NCBI GenBank assembly: GCA_028753945.1
Contig: JAPNXP010000017.1
Location: 1,302,001-1,366,000 of the forward strand
Reading direction: 5' to 3'
Length of the DNA stretch: 64,000 nt
Origin: Hexactinellida sp. DTS-2022
Taxonomy: Eukaryota; Porifera; Hexactinellida
The position numbers were made by a program, and so were the translations under genes. Positions 1-10,528 of this stretch are shown here, one piece after another (the stretch's first letter is position 1; each line of letters begins with the position of its first letter). Below the pieces are notes generated by a model. That model was not told the origin of the DNA. It was given only the letters and a program-made list of their open reading frames with translations, and did no database searches.

Positions 1-564
1 AGAGAAGAGGAACACGCTAATCAAATGGGGTATTTTGTCCGATTTTATCCAACTCTTCCGTGCATATCTCGATGCTAAGTACATGCACAAACTAGCGGTT
101 AGAATGAAAGTCATCACTAGGCTAATGTTCCCCAAGTACGGTCCTGTTTGTCCAAGGAACAGTTCAAAACTTCGTATTCGACTATTATTTGTTTGAAATT
201 TAATATGAATAACATAGTATAAATACTCCATAGATAGATTCTTATTACTTAAGCTTTGAAAATGGTTTTTGTAACTTGGAAGATATGATAAGAAAGTTGC
301 CATGAACCCCGTCCATTCCACTAAGTTCATAAAGAAGAGGAATACATTCTTAAGGAAATCAGTTTTAGAATTGTAAGCCTGTATTTGTTGTTGGAGATCA
401 CATTCTCCTTCCTGTAGACACCGCGGTGCATGTCTGTATATCTTCCATTTGCGCCGAATAGCATCTAACAGGTAGACAGACCAGAAGCAAGACACGATAG
501 TTGTTAAAACTATTCCAATAAAGCTTATAAGGGTAAAGATGCTATATAGCCAAAATAATTGCAT
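1..564 (-). CDS. Multi-pass membrane protein, partial at left edge
   Basis: I do not recognise a named family. Reading the complement from an ATG at 562-564, the frame stays open for 188 codons to the window edge without a stop. It starts with a hydrophobic helix (about residues 1-28) directly after the initiator. A basic and Cys-containing stretch follows, then two more hydrophobic segments (about residues 80-95 and 150-172), which suggests at least three membrane passes. The frame is also open upstream of the ATG to about position 663, so an earlier exon joined by splicing is possible. Nothing visible indicates an enzyme. I infer an integral membrane protein of unknown function; the C-terminal part lies outside the window. 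Confidence 0.6.
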   Translation of the reverse strand, partial: MQLFWLYSIFTLISFIGIVLTTIVSCFWSVYLLDAIRRKWKIYRHAPRCLQEGECDLQQQIQAYNSKTDFLKNVFLFFMNLVEWTGFMATFLSYLPSYKNHFQSLSNKNLSMEYLYYVIHIKFQTNNSRIRSFELFLGQTGPYLGNISLVMTFILTASLCMYLASRYARKSWIKSDKIPHLISVFLFS

Positions 565-1173
565 TGTAATTTTTAATATTTGGAAAGTACATTCTCTTAT
601 ATACGTCTTAGCAATTAGGTATGTTTGAATAATTATTATACATTGGATAACTTCTGGGATTCCTCAATCAAATTGTATTACTAAATTATATTTTCTGTAG
701 TTAATGTGTCTGTAAATTCTGTTTACTCTCTTTAAATGTACCTTAGATGACTTGTAATTTATGCTACAACATAGCATATCACTGAACTTCTTACAGTTAA
801 TGAATTAAAATATACAACTAAAATTATATCCTAGTTATTTGTTGTTGTTGTTGTTTAGTAATAAATAAGTATCCATAAAGTGCTCATATCAAAGAGACAG
901 TTCCGTAGTGGTTGATTTCCCTTGGCGAAGCAAACAAGTTAATACACAGATTATTGTTAAAAATACGATATTTGACATCATATAATTATAGTCTGTTCCA
1001 TGGCTTATTTTGATCTCGGATATGGAAAATTTCTGTCACACTTGTCACGGTAACAATCAGTCTTTCTGTGAGGAATTGAATATGTTTAATCGTTCCTTTG
1101 GTTTCGGTAGCTTAGCTACTCAACAATACGAGTGATCTGGCTTTATTCATGAAATCTCTGCCGTATCTTAGAT
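565..1173. other. Intergenic, no gene seen
   Basis: AT-rich sequence with a short GTT microsatellite near 840-855. I see no coding frame, RNA gene or clear element ends here. Confidence 0.5.
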
Positions 1174-1527
1174 CAGGGTTCCTCAAACTTTCATTTATAT
1201 AAGGCCACATAATCTTTTTAAAAATTTCCTCAGGCAGTCAGGCCGTAAACAATATCGAGAAATTTTTCGTAATTTATAACAAAACTATTATGTTGTTGTA
1301 ATACTAGAACTATACTAATTTCTAAGCAAAAAGTGCATAATGGACTAGTCAAAACTGTTTACTAGTACATTAATCAGTGTGTATAAGTGTACAGGCCAGA
1401 TGAAAATTATTAAATTATAAATATCTCTCAGGCCACACATAATATAAATTTATATTGGGCTATCAGGCCATACATAAGGTTGTTTCAGGCCGCATGCGGC
1501 CTGAAAAACCTAGTTTGAGGAACCCTG
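1174..1527. mobile_element. hAT-like non-autonomous element (354 bp)
   Basis: The ends are inverted repeats, CAGGGTTCCTCAAACTTT on the left and AGTTTGAGGAACCCTG on the right. The element is flanked by an exact 8-bp direct repeat, TCTTAGAT, at 1166-1173 and 1528-1535. An 8-bp target duplication with CAG-type termini is the signature of hAT transposons. There is no open frame inside, so it would need a transposase in trans. Confidence 0.85.
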
Positions 1528-1740
1528 TCTTAGATTGTAGTCGACTATACTAAACAATAACTAATTTACTATTTGGAAAGTTTGGAATATAGATTTCGCA
1601 ATATACTTGTTTACGTATTATACCAGTGAGAATCTAGTTTCCAGGTTAAATTATATTGATAATATAAATAACTATTGAAAGGTTAGCCAAATAGGATTTC
1701 ATGAGTTCCAACTGGACCGGTCTTAATTAAATACGAGCCC

Positions 1741-2520
1741 TTCGGTCTCGGTCGCTTTGCGACGGATCGGTGCTACGCACCTCAAGTTAACTGCCGGTGT
1801 ACGGCCTTAATCTTCACCTTTCCTGGCATAAAATGGTGGAAAGGGACGTTACATACATCCCTTAATAAGATTTCCATAGTTTAACTTGTTTTTCAAATTC
1901 TAAATGTATAAATGCGAAATTCGTGTTCAGCATCTATAATACCCGTTGAAAGCTAACTTCTAGGTTGATTTGGAATTTCATCAATTTGTTTACCTATTTT
2001 GTAACCAAGAACAAAAATATTCATATTAGAAATTTATAAATGCGAAATTCGAAATCGGCAACTTGTTTACCTATTACAGTCGAAATTGGATTATTTTGTA
2101 CAATTCTTTTCATGGATAGTTCGACAAAATAATCCGATAATACAAATATACCCGGTGGGATATCTATGCAAAATGGTATATATATCATAATTTTTCTCGA
2201 ATATTAGGACAAATAATCCGATAAAACAAAATAATCCGATTTCGACTGTATAACATTTTGAAGTTAGTTTATATCTCAATAATACATGCGGTTTCTATTC
2301 CCCCATCACTTTAATACAATCCGGACAAACAAACACACAAACACACACCCAACAATCGAGAACAATCGACAACAATCGAGATTCGGTCTCGGTCGCTTTG
2401 CGACGGATCACTCTCTCACAAAGGCCGCTTCGCGACCTTTGTTCGTTCGTGGTAGATACTACGTAATACAAATAACGGCCGCTTCGCGGCCTATGGAGAT
2501 AGGGTGCCAAACTAAATAAA
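1741..2520. repeat. Dispersed repeat with GC-rich hairpin motifs
   Basis: A 25-bp motif starting TTCGGTCTCGGTCGCTTTGC occurs at 1741-1765 and 2382-2406, and in reverse orientation at 3504-3528. A diverged copy lies near 49213-49232. Palindromes such as GGCCGCTTCGCGGCC (near 2477) sit close by. The stretch 2260-2345 reappears inverted near 48895-48990, including a CCGGATTGTATTAAAG-type string. I read this as fragments of one repeat family, possibly Helitron-like because of the hairpins, but I see no replicase and cannot define the ends. Confidence 0.5.
2077..2248. mobile_element. TA-flanked MITE (Tc1/mariner or pogo type)
   Basis: The terminal inverted repeats begin CAGTCGAAATTGGATTATTT on the left and end AATCCGATTTCGACTG on the right, flanked by TA on both sides. 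There is no coding capacity. A TA target site points to Tc1/mariner/pogo mobilisation. Related TTATCCGAT fragments lie near 3205-3245. Confidence 0.75.
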
Positions 2521-3865
2521 TATGTTAAATAATGCAAAATTCTTATATAAGCATTCCCAACTATAAATTGATATACTATCTATCCAATTCCGAAAGAAAA
2601 TTTTGATTCGGACATTTCTTTGACCTTTCTGACGTCACTGCACTAGAGGTCAATATCGCCGTTAAATAGTACAAAAAAATTCCGCAAGAATTCCGGGAAG
2701 TGACCTTTGCATAGCTCGCATATCTCGAAAAGTATAAGTCGGAGAGAAAAAAACTATCCCTCAAAAATGATCCTTTTGGGATTTTTCCGTGTCGATTTTC
2801 AACTTTAATACAAAGTTAGAGAGTAAATAATTAGAGAATCCTTATATAAAGCTGAGCTTTGTACAGTTCAGATTTTTTCCCATACTAAAAGCACAGGCTT
2901 ACTTTCTAAAGGTCAATTTCAAACTCTGGAAAAAACTGACCTTTCTCAGTGCCTGAATACACATAGTGAAAAACTGAACTCTACTAGAGCTCTATATAAG
3001 TAATTTCTAATAATTATATAATGCCCAAATTCTGATAAAATGAGTGAATATTTGAAAATCTATAGAAAAAAGAATAAAATCGATATCGAAAATTCTGTGT
3101 GGCAAAATCCCTACTAAATTGTAGTAGAGTTAAATTGGCACTAAATTAGAATTTGCGTCAAACAGAGAAAATTGCTAGAATTTATATTGACTACAGTACT
3201 GTATTTCTCGGTCAATTATCCGATTTGGGCAACCAATTATCCGATCGGAAATTCGGAATTAGTTTTGATACTGGGTTGTTTAGTAATTTAGTATAAAACA
3301 AACTAATACGAAATAAATATATTCCTAAATATTCAAATATTAATTATAAATTATGGCTTCGAGTTCATACGATGCAGGACAACACTCTGCCACATCATCT
3401 ACAGTTGCTATTTCACTAGGTGGAGAGCAATTTCAAATGAATTACGGTAAAGAGGTGTAGTAAGGCCGCGCAGCGGCTGTCAATTGAGGCGTGAATCGCC
3501 AAACCGTCGCAAAGCGACCGAGACCGAAGGGCACGTTATCATAATAATATTAAGTTTAATAATTAAGCTTGTTTTTATGAATATAATAACCAATCGAGCT
3601 TGGGCTTGTTGACTGCTACTTACTTATGTTGAGTATGTAGTTGCTCCATTCAATATTAACTATGTTCCTATGCAGGCTTTCAAATGATATGATAGAATAA
3701 TATTTTAATAATTAATAAGCGTACATTAGTACAGATACTACGTAGTATAATAGAATAACATAAATATAAATCTAAAAAATATGAATAAATACCCTAAAAA
3801 ATATGAATAAATACCCTAAAAAGTAAAAAGCGTAAAACTGATGTGGTAACGCATTGTTAGTTTCA
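2521..3865. other. Intergenic, repeat fragments only
   Basis: AT-rich. It holds fragments of the repeats described at 1741-2520 and 2077-2248 (near 3205-3245 and 3466-3530). The short open frames here show no recognisable protein features. Confidence 0.45.
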
Positions 3866-6436
3866 TTACATGCAGAAACCCGGTTCTTGAATCCATGCTA
3901 GTAAGCATTCATTCAGTAAATTAGCTGCTCTATTGCGTGTAGCTTCAGCCAAATTACATACTATTAAGCTCACCATGTCTGCTAGATCCACTGCATTACG
4001 AGTTCCCAAACGTTCGTAATTAGCTGCAAGTTGGAGTTGGTCAGCTAAGGCTTTAGCCATCATAGCACCTAGGCCGATTTCTTTATCCAAATTGGTTGCT
4101 ACACTAGCGACCAGCCATTCTGAAATATCTCCGGAAGAAGTACCACCTGTAGTACCCAGAATTAATCGATCTTTTCTAGAGATATCAAAACACCACCTAC
4201 CATCACAGTACTTCAAATTTCCGATAACTCTTTGACCAAGATACGTGGCATAACCCTCAGAAAATGCAAAACCCTGATAGATGGGAGAGCCGTCATGGGA
4301 TCCACCTCCTCTTAGCTTTGCACCAGTTCCAAACATTATCAAATGTCCCATTTCATGTAACAGGACAGAGGGATCCCACTCATCTGGATCCATAATACCA
4401 CCACCTATATAAATTGTATGTGTTCCTGAATTGTAGTAAGATACGGGATATTGAGTGCCTAGGGCATACTCTAAACGTTGCCAATTTACCATCAGCGGAT
4501 ACCCACTAGTTTGACCACCATACGCGCGATATATAGGCAGCATGCGTGTTAACGTGATCATAATGAAAAATGCTCCAGAACTCTCACTCAACAAAATACA
4601 AACATCTATTGTTGCAGTAGGATTTAAGTTGGGAGTGATCGATTGATTAGCTCGATATGCATGTACGTTTCCCGCATGATCTGTCACTGTTATCATATTG
4701 TTTGAAGATAGGATTTCAACGTGAACTGGAGCATTTTCATTTGTGGGGTGATAGGGGACTGAAAACCTTCCTCTATTTGTATTAGTGACATCACGCACTA
4801 CCTGAGATGACCCAATTACATTTTCTTGATCGTCTACCACTCGGACTATACTCCCTAGGGGGTTAGCTGTAGATAGAGGAGTTGTAAAGCAGACTGTACC
4901 GTCAACTCTGTAACTTTGACAACTGACATTGAACACTAGAACTTCTCTTCCACTTCCTGCGCCCCCGCTGTCTTCATCTGTATGTACAAAGAAACCAGAC
5001 ACAGGTGGTTCAGTTATATAGCCACAACCTTCAACAAAAACTTCGAAATCAATCTGTTCAGTTATACCACAAGAACGGTAGAGATCAATCCTGACAGTAT
5101 AAGTTCCTGATGTTGCTAATTCATAGTAGATGTTCTCTATCCTGATATGATCCAAGTTACAAGCTGGATTAGAATCCAGATCTAGGAATCCCGCTTGTAA
5201 GGATGCGATTCTATGTGAATAGTATATTTCTTCATTGTTAGGATCAATTACATGCAGATCCATGTCTACATCTAGATACCAGGTTAATCTAATATGGAGA
5301 TTCCCCTGTTGTGACGTAGAAGTAGTAAACTGTACACTCTGTATGGGTCCATACCCTCCATCATTATTCCTAAGACGCACCAACATTATTATTTGTTCAC
5401 CACTACCAATAGAACCTTGTGGGAGTTCAATCATCAATAGGAGCGTTTGAGTTTCAGAATTCGCCTGGTGTGTTGATCGACGTTGATTGTTTTGATTTTG
5501 GAGGGAGGAAATGGGAATAATAAAATGCTGGCCAAATCCTTCGAAACCAACTAGTACTTCACTTACATTAGGATTTCCAACTTGAATGGGAATCTGTACA
5601 CTTTGACCTGTAGTTATGGATAAACTTAGAGGGAGTGTAAAGTTTAATGTGCTATCAGTTGTGTTGACCGTTGGAAAACTTTGCATGTCAATTATCCCTT
5701 CTTCGATTGTAAATGGATTTGTTTGTCCATTTTGAAAGAATATTTCAATTCCTGGGATCATTAGAATGCGTCCAACAGTGCTGTACACTACTAAAGGGAT
5801 TGAATAGATGCGTTCCTCTGCTGTTAGGTTTGCTGGAATAAGTATTGTGCCTATCAAGAATCCGCCACTTTGGCTGGAAGTAAAAAAGGTGTTTTGCCCA
5901 AATAATGAAGTAAAGTTAGCTACAAAATGTGATGCATTGCCTGAGACCCCTACTCTAATCGTTAGTGATGCATTTGGATATGTTTCTCCAGGATAGTCCA
6001 GCGTGACTAGAGTCAGCTTTGGATCTTCAATGAGTACAATAATTTCCCCGAAACCCCTGCTATTCTCAAGCGATATGGCTACAATGGATACAGTGTGGTT
6101 TCCATCCTCGAGACCATCTGTTGGAATTTCTAGGGTAGAGGGGAAAAATTTCAAAGAGAAATTCTCAACACCATCCAAATAGACAATAATATTATCTTGT
6201 AGCCTTGTGCCACTGGGTAAAGAAAACTCTAGAATAATGAATCCTTCAGAAAATGCCTGTCCGGGACTCAATGTGCTGTCGACGCTTATGCTAAACTCAG
6301 ACGGAGGTCTCAGTGCTAACCAGACACCCACGGCTACTGCTGCAGCTACTATCACTCCTAACAGCAAAAAGAAGAAGAGACCGAGGCAAATTAGAACCTT
6401 TTTCTTTGACCCCGTTTTGTTGTCACCTCCTTTCAT
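3866..6436 (-). CDS. Type II membrane zinc metallopeptidase with YfaP/DUF2135-like domain
   Basis: Intronless gene. The frame is open from 6595 (909 aa), but I favour the ATG at 6434-6436 (residue 54 of the longer frame). It gives a short cytoplasmic KGGDNKTGSKKK tail followed by one strong membrane helix (residues 67-95), a type II topology. The extracellular part has about 300 residues of beta-rich, N-glycosylation-site-rich sequence. A domain around W439-DVDMDLHV resembles the bacterial YfaP/DUF2135 fold and is followed by Cys pairs. The C-terminal catalytic domain carries HEMGH at 747-751 and SEGYATY with E780 as likely third zinc ligand, so HExxH-x28-E, a gluzincin-like arrangement. The substrate is unknown. 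Peptidase activity is inferred from the motif; the exact MEROPS family cannot be assigned by eye. No stop or frameshift is seen. Confidence 0.75.
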   Translation of the reverse strand: MKGGDNKTGSKKKVLICLGLFFFLLLGVIVAAAVAVGVWLALRPPSEFSISVDSTLSPGQAFSEGFIILEFSLPSGTRLQDNIIVYLDGVENFSLKFFPSTLEIPTDGLEDGNHTVSIVAISLENSRGFGEIIVLIEDPKLTLVTLDYPGETYPNASLTIRVGVSGNASHFVANFTSLFGQNTFFTSSQSGGFLIGTILIPANLTAEERIYSIPLVVYSTVGRILMIPGIEIFFQNGQTNPFTIEEGIIDMQSFPTVNTTDSTLNFTLPLSLSITTGQSVQIPIQVGNPNVSEVLVGFEGFGQHFIIPISSLQNQNNQRRSTHQANSETQTLLLMIELPQGSIGSGEQIIMLVRLRNNDGGYGPIQSVQFTTSTSQQGNLHIRLTWYLDVDMDLHVIDPNNEEIYYSHRIASLQAGFLDLDSNPACNLDHIRIENIYYELATSGTYTVRIDLYRSCGITEQIDFEVFVEGCGYITEPPVSGFFVHTDEDSGGAGSGREVLVFNVSCQSYRVDGTVCFTTPLSTANPLGSIVRVVDDQENVIGSSQVVRDVTNTNRGRFSVPYHPTNENAPVHVEILSSNNMITVTDHAGNVHAYRANQSITPNLNPTATIDVCILLSESSGAFFIMITLTRMLPIYRAYGGQTSGYPLMVNWQRLEYALGTQYPVSYYNSGTHTIYIGGGIMDPDEWDPSVLLHEMGHLIMFGTGAKLRGGGSHDGSPIYQGFAFSEGYATYLGQRVIGNLKYCDGRWCFDISRKDRLILGTTGGTSSGDISEWLVASVATNLDKEIGLGAMMAKALADQLQLAANYERLGTRNAVDLADMVSLIVCNLAEATRNRAANLLNECLLAWIQEPGFCM

Positions 6437-6596
6437 TATTAACGCACTATGAAAGGGAGATAATAATAGGCATTCAAACCGGTGCATTCTAATGCACTTT
6501 AATCTACTATGTACATACAGTCGAAAACGGGTTTTAGACACCTTTGCCATTTCCCTTGTATGGCGTATCATCGAGCGCGTATTATCGAGCGACAAA

Positions 6597-7891
6597 TCCT
6601 ATCGTGTTTTTTGCAAATTCTCTGAATCTTAATTTGTCCCTTTGGGATTTCATTCAAGTCCCACAGTTTGAGCCCCAAATTACTGACTTTTCTGCTAAAC
6701 TCATTAGTTATTCGTAAATCTTAGTTTTTAGTCACACTTATGTATTGTTTTTGTAGTGTCTCCAAATTATTGGAATATTAATTGCTGTTTCGTATTTGGA
6801 TGGTGTATTTACTATGTAGAACGGGATTTATCTAGAGGGTGCAGAAATCCTGATTTCGACTGAGATTGAAAAGTTAATTATTTGTGTAACAAACAATTTC
6901 AGATGCTCCATTGACGGGGATCATTACCATATTATTTACTTTTCCCTTAAATCTATCTTATTAAAACTCAATTATTGTGTGTAGATGTGATAATTATGCA
7001 TGTTTGCTTATGACAAAATTGGTAAACAAATTGTAAAATATTAGAATTCGCTTTAAGGATTAGCATTCGAGGTTAGAATATGTAAATGCATATACGTACT
7101 TATTATAATTTAGTACGGTTTACTGGCAAATAAGGTCATTTGTTGATGTAAAGTTGAAATAAATAACTAAAATAAGATAAATATTTTAATTAATAAAGCA
7201 GGGTTCGCAATTTTTGCAGCATACCGGCCACACTTCGGTAAGGACATATCATTACTGGCCGGATCTAACAAAAATTTTTTCGTATGAAACTAATTGGCTT
7301 ATAGCCTTACTATACATACAAAAATCACTAGCGGATCTAGAAATGTTTCAAGATGGGATGCCCAATAAACAAAGCGGGCGTAGCGATAGACTTATAAGGG
7401 GTCTGGAGGCTTTCCCCAGAATTTTTTTAAACTTATATATACGTACGTGTATATATTTAGAAATACATACTCAGAGGTATACACGTTAATTAAATTGTGG
7501 TTAGTAAAATAGTCAAAGCATGGCAATCCTATAGTATAAGGATTCTGAAACAAAAAGATACCAAATTTCAAGTATCAATTAAAGGAAAAAAATTCCAAAT
7601 ATACTAAACTTTTACTGACACTCAAATATAAACTAGATCTTTCCGAATCTACTCAAGTTTTTCAAAATAATTCCAATTCTACTCAACTTTTCAATAAATT
7701 CACAGATTTACTCAAGTTTAGAAAGGCTAAAATTGGTCTATCTTATATATTAAATCACAATGTTTGTTTGTTTTTGTTTGTTGTTTGTTTGTTTGTTCAG
7801 AATTGATTGAGGAACTGGTAAAAGCTACAGACTTGAAATTTCGCAGGGGGGGTAGGGAATACTGTATGTACAAACAAGTTCTAATATCTTA
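6597..7891. other. Intergenic, no gene seen
   Basis: AT-rich. It includes a GTTT-rich run near 7762-7798 next to a G-run at 7845-7852. Short open frames at 7214-7489 lack any recognisable feature. Confidence 0.4.
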
Positions 7892-8020
7892 AAAAAAATC
7901 CAAAATTGCAGCCTGTGCCGATGCATGTTCCTTTGGTGGCACTATATTTTGGTGGTGGTCTATTGATAGTGCCTCCAATGGAACATGCTGTCGACACAGG
8001 CTGCAATTTTGGATTTTTTT
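7892..8020. repeat. Near-perfect 129-nt hairpin
   Basis: The left arm begins AAAAAAATCCAAAATTGCAG and the right arm is its complement, ending in GGATTTTTTT. The arms pair for about 55 bp with about four mismatches and one 1-nt bulge around a loop of roughly 20 nt. It could be a small foldback element or a transcribed hairpin RNA precursor. Sequence alone does not decide. Confidence 0.6.
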
Positions 8021-8129
8021 CGCCATGTCATGAACGTCACATGGTGTTTACACCCATTTATCAATTTGTTACGGGACAAAGGAACGTTTGATAAATTTCA
8101 TGCTTCTTTCTATCTTAAACCATCTTGAG

Positions 8130-8395
8130 TTTAAGTTTATATTTCCATTATAAATGCGTTTTAGACCCCCCCCCTATCACTCTAATACAATTCGGGCACC
8201 AAACAAGTACACAAACGAATAGTCATAAACTAGAAATTCCATCTCAATAATCCATTGTTTATATATCAGTTATCGTTGTGAAATTGAATTCAGCATACTC
8301 GCTTACTTTGAATGACATATGGGATTAAGTCTATATTTCCATTATAAATGCGTTATAAACCCCCCCTTACACTCTAATACATTTCGGGCACCAAG
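8130..8395 (+). repeat. Two direct copies of a 75-85-bp repeat
   Basis: Segments at about 8130-8200 and 8323-8392 share the order TATATTTCCATTATAAATGC, a C-run, CACTCTAATACA and TTCGGGCACCAA. They resemble the repeat near 2260-2345, which also has an AATACA and C-run core. No coding content. Confidence 0.5.
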
Positions 8396-9277
8396 CACAC
8401 ATATGTATTAGAAATCGATTTATAGAGTAGCAAGCTATTGAATCAAATTGAATTATTCATATAAATAGAATACTTTATTGTAACTATGATATCATAAATT
8501 GATTTGTATAGTAATAGCTATTGAATGTAAATTAATTATTCATATATACTAGAATTCTTTATTGTAACTATGATATCAACAATAGCTTGAATCGAAATAA
8601 CACTGAATCTAATTGAATTATTCATAAATAGTAGATCTTCATCGAAACCACGAAATAATTGCATAATTGAATATTAATGAATTTACGATTTTAGAAAGTT
8701 AAGGGTGAATTGTGGGAAATGAGGACGGATTAAAAAAATCGTGAAGAGCTATCAGTTGCAAAATACTTTTCTGATACTAATGATTCTAAAAGTTTTCTTG
8801 TTATTGCATTTATTTTCTTATGGGACAAAAAAAGCTGAAAGTCCCGTTAAAAATTTATTCGAAATTAAAAAAATCGGGCCACGAGTCGAAATTGAAAAAT
8901 CGGGCCACGAGATGCACATTAATCAACAACCAGACACCTATCCTGAAAATCTTAGAGCTCTAGCACTTATGGTTTAGCCTGTGGAGGCGACACGGAGAAA
9001 AAACATCCAAGGCAGTGAGATTAGAACTGGGCCACTATACTATAGTATAGTCGGCACAGTCAAAATTCACATCTTCCCATCACAAAAGGTGTCAAAACCT
9101 TTAGCCAATTAAACTCGAGGGTTGTTCCAGTATGGATTAGCAGTTAGCATTCAATTAGTATAATTGAATGCTCAATACAATAACTTTTCCACATCCCAAA
9201 GTTAGGGGTGTCTACTGGTACAGTTTCTTAGTGATATTTAATTTTGTATTTGGAGTTGGTATATTATTATACACTGA

Positions 9278-9571
9278 CAGGACAGGATTTAGACTTGCGT
9301 GGCCCGAAGGCTGAACCACACGAGTGGCCCGAAACATTACCGACATTGTTCGATTCCCCAAATTTCAATTGTTTTAACAAACTAAAAAGTGCCATCTTGT
9401 ATAGTTACGAATCTCTGTTAATATTTTTGTTTAGGTTCGAATGACAAATATATTTATAATATATAGAAGTAAGAAATTTTAAGCTTTTCAATCTCAAAGA
9501 GCGACACTTCATAAGTGTCCGTCAGGCCCTAAGGCTATAGCCTACTTAGCCTAATGGTAAATCCGGCTCTG
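9278..9571. mobile_element. hAT-like non-autonomous element (294 bp)
   Basis: The left end is CAGGACAGGATTTA and the right end is the complement of CAGAGCCGGATTTA. The flanking 8-mers TACACTGA (9270-9277) and TACACGGA (9572-9579) differ at one base. The CAG-x-GGATTTA ends and 8-bp duplication fit a hAT MITE. The small open frame inside (9244-9444) is not a gene. Confidence 0.65.
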
Positions 9572-10528
9572 TACACGGACAATCCTGTACTGATATTTAG
9601 GCATATATGGTGAATCTCAGAATTGCATAATTTACTACTAGGAATACTCTAGATGATGTAGAGATTGACTTTTATGATTTTTTTTTTCTTAATTTTCAAT
9701 AAATGATGGTGTTTTTTAATAAAATATGACGTAATCTCCCAAATATGGAAATTTTTCAAAATTGTTGAATCTTTTTGAAATTTTCAACATATTATTAGAA
9801 GACTATTTCTTCGCAGTAATAGTCTTTATTTTAATTATTTTGCAGAAGAAACGATCCTATTACGTCATTTCTAAATTCGAAATTTTTTCCAAAAAGACAC
9901 TGGGCATAAAAATCTAAAAAATTTAATTTTTATCCTAGAAAGTCAAACTTTTTTTTAAAATGCTCAGTATATGTAGGCGCATGTTTTCAATCGCGGTTGT
10001 AAGGGCATTATAATACAAAAAAATTGAATTAGTAAACTTTTAATGCAAAAAAGTGGGATTTTTTTGACCAATTTCACAAAAATGACAATAACATAGAGTA
10101 GATTAAAGAAAAAGCACATTTAGGTCTGATTGAAAACATTGAGTATTGACTCAGGTATAATATATAATTGACATGTTTCGGGCTAAAAACTAAAATAAAA
10201 ATTTTATGTAATTCTTTGGCTAGTATGGATTAGGCCTATATTGACATTGTCTAGTTCATAACTAAGGATATATACATAGTAGAACTCTAATATTTTCAGG
10301 GATATCTTAGATATATTAGTACTATCCAAAAACGCAATAAAAACATTAGGTCGTCGGGTGTCAAAATATCAGTACAGAGCACCCTTAATAGGATCACTTC
10401 TAAACCTGGATAACATTCCGCATAAGACAATTAATCATTAACTAATAAAGGGAATCCTTTGGTTTTCTAATTACGTATCTAGTTTTAATTAATTAATATC
10501 TACGACTACGAGGTAATCAGTGAATTCA
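9572..10528. other. Intergenic, no gene seen
   Basis: Very AT-rich with T-runs and A-runs. A 14-bp inverted repeat (CTGTACTGATATTT near 9589, complement near 10364) is present, but no target duplication supports an element. Confidence 0.4.

Noticed and set aside
8741-8977. 78-codon frame with hydrophobic start
   Set aside because: Low-complexity Lys/Ile/Leu composition in AT-rich DNA; no recognisable domain, splice context or neighbour.
9589-10377. Possible 790-bp transposon with 14-bp inverted repeats CTGTACTGATATTT
   Set aside because: No target duplication, and a 14-bp match at this distance in AT-rich DNA can occur by chance.
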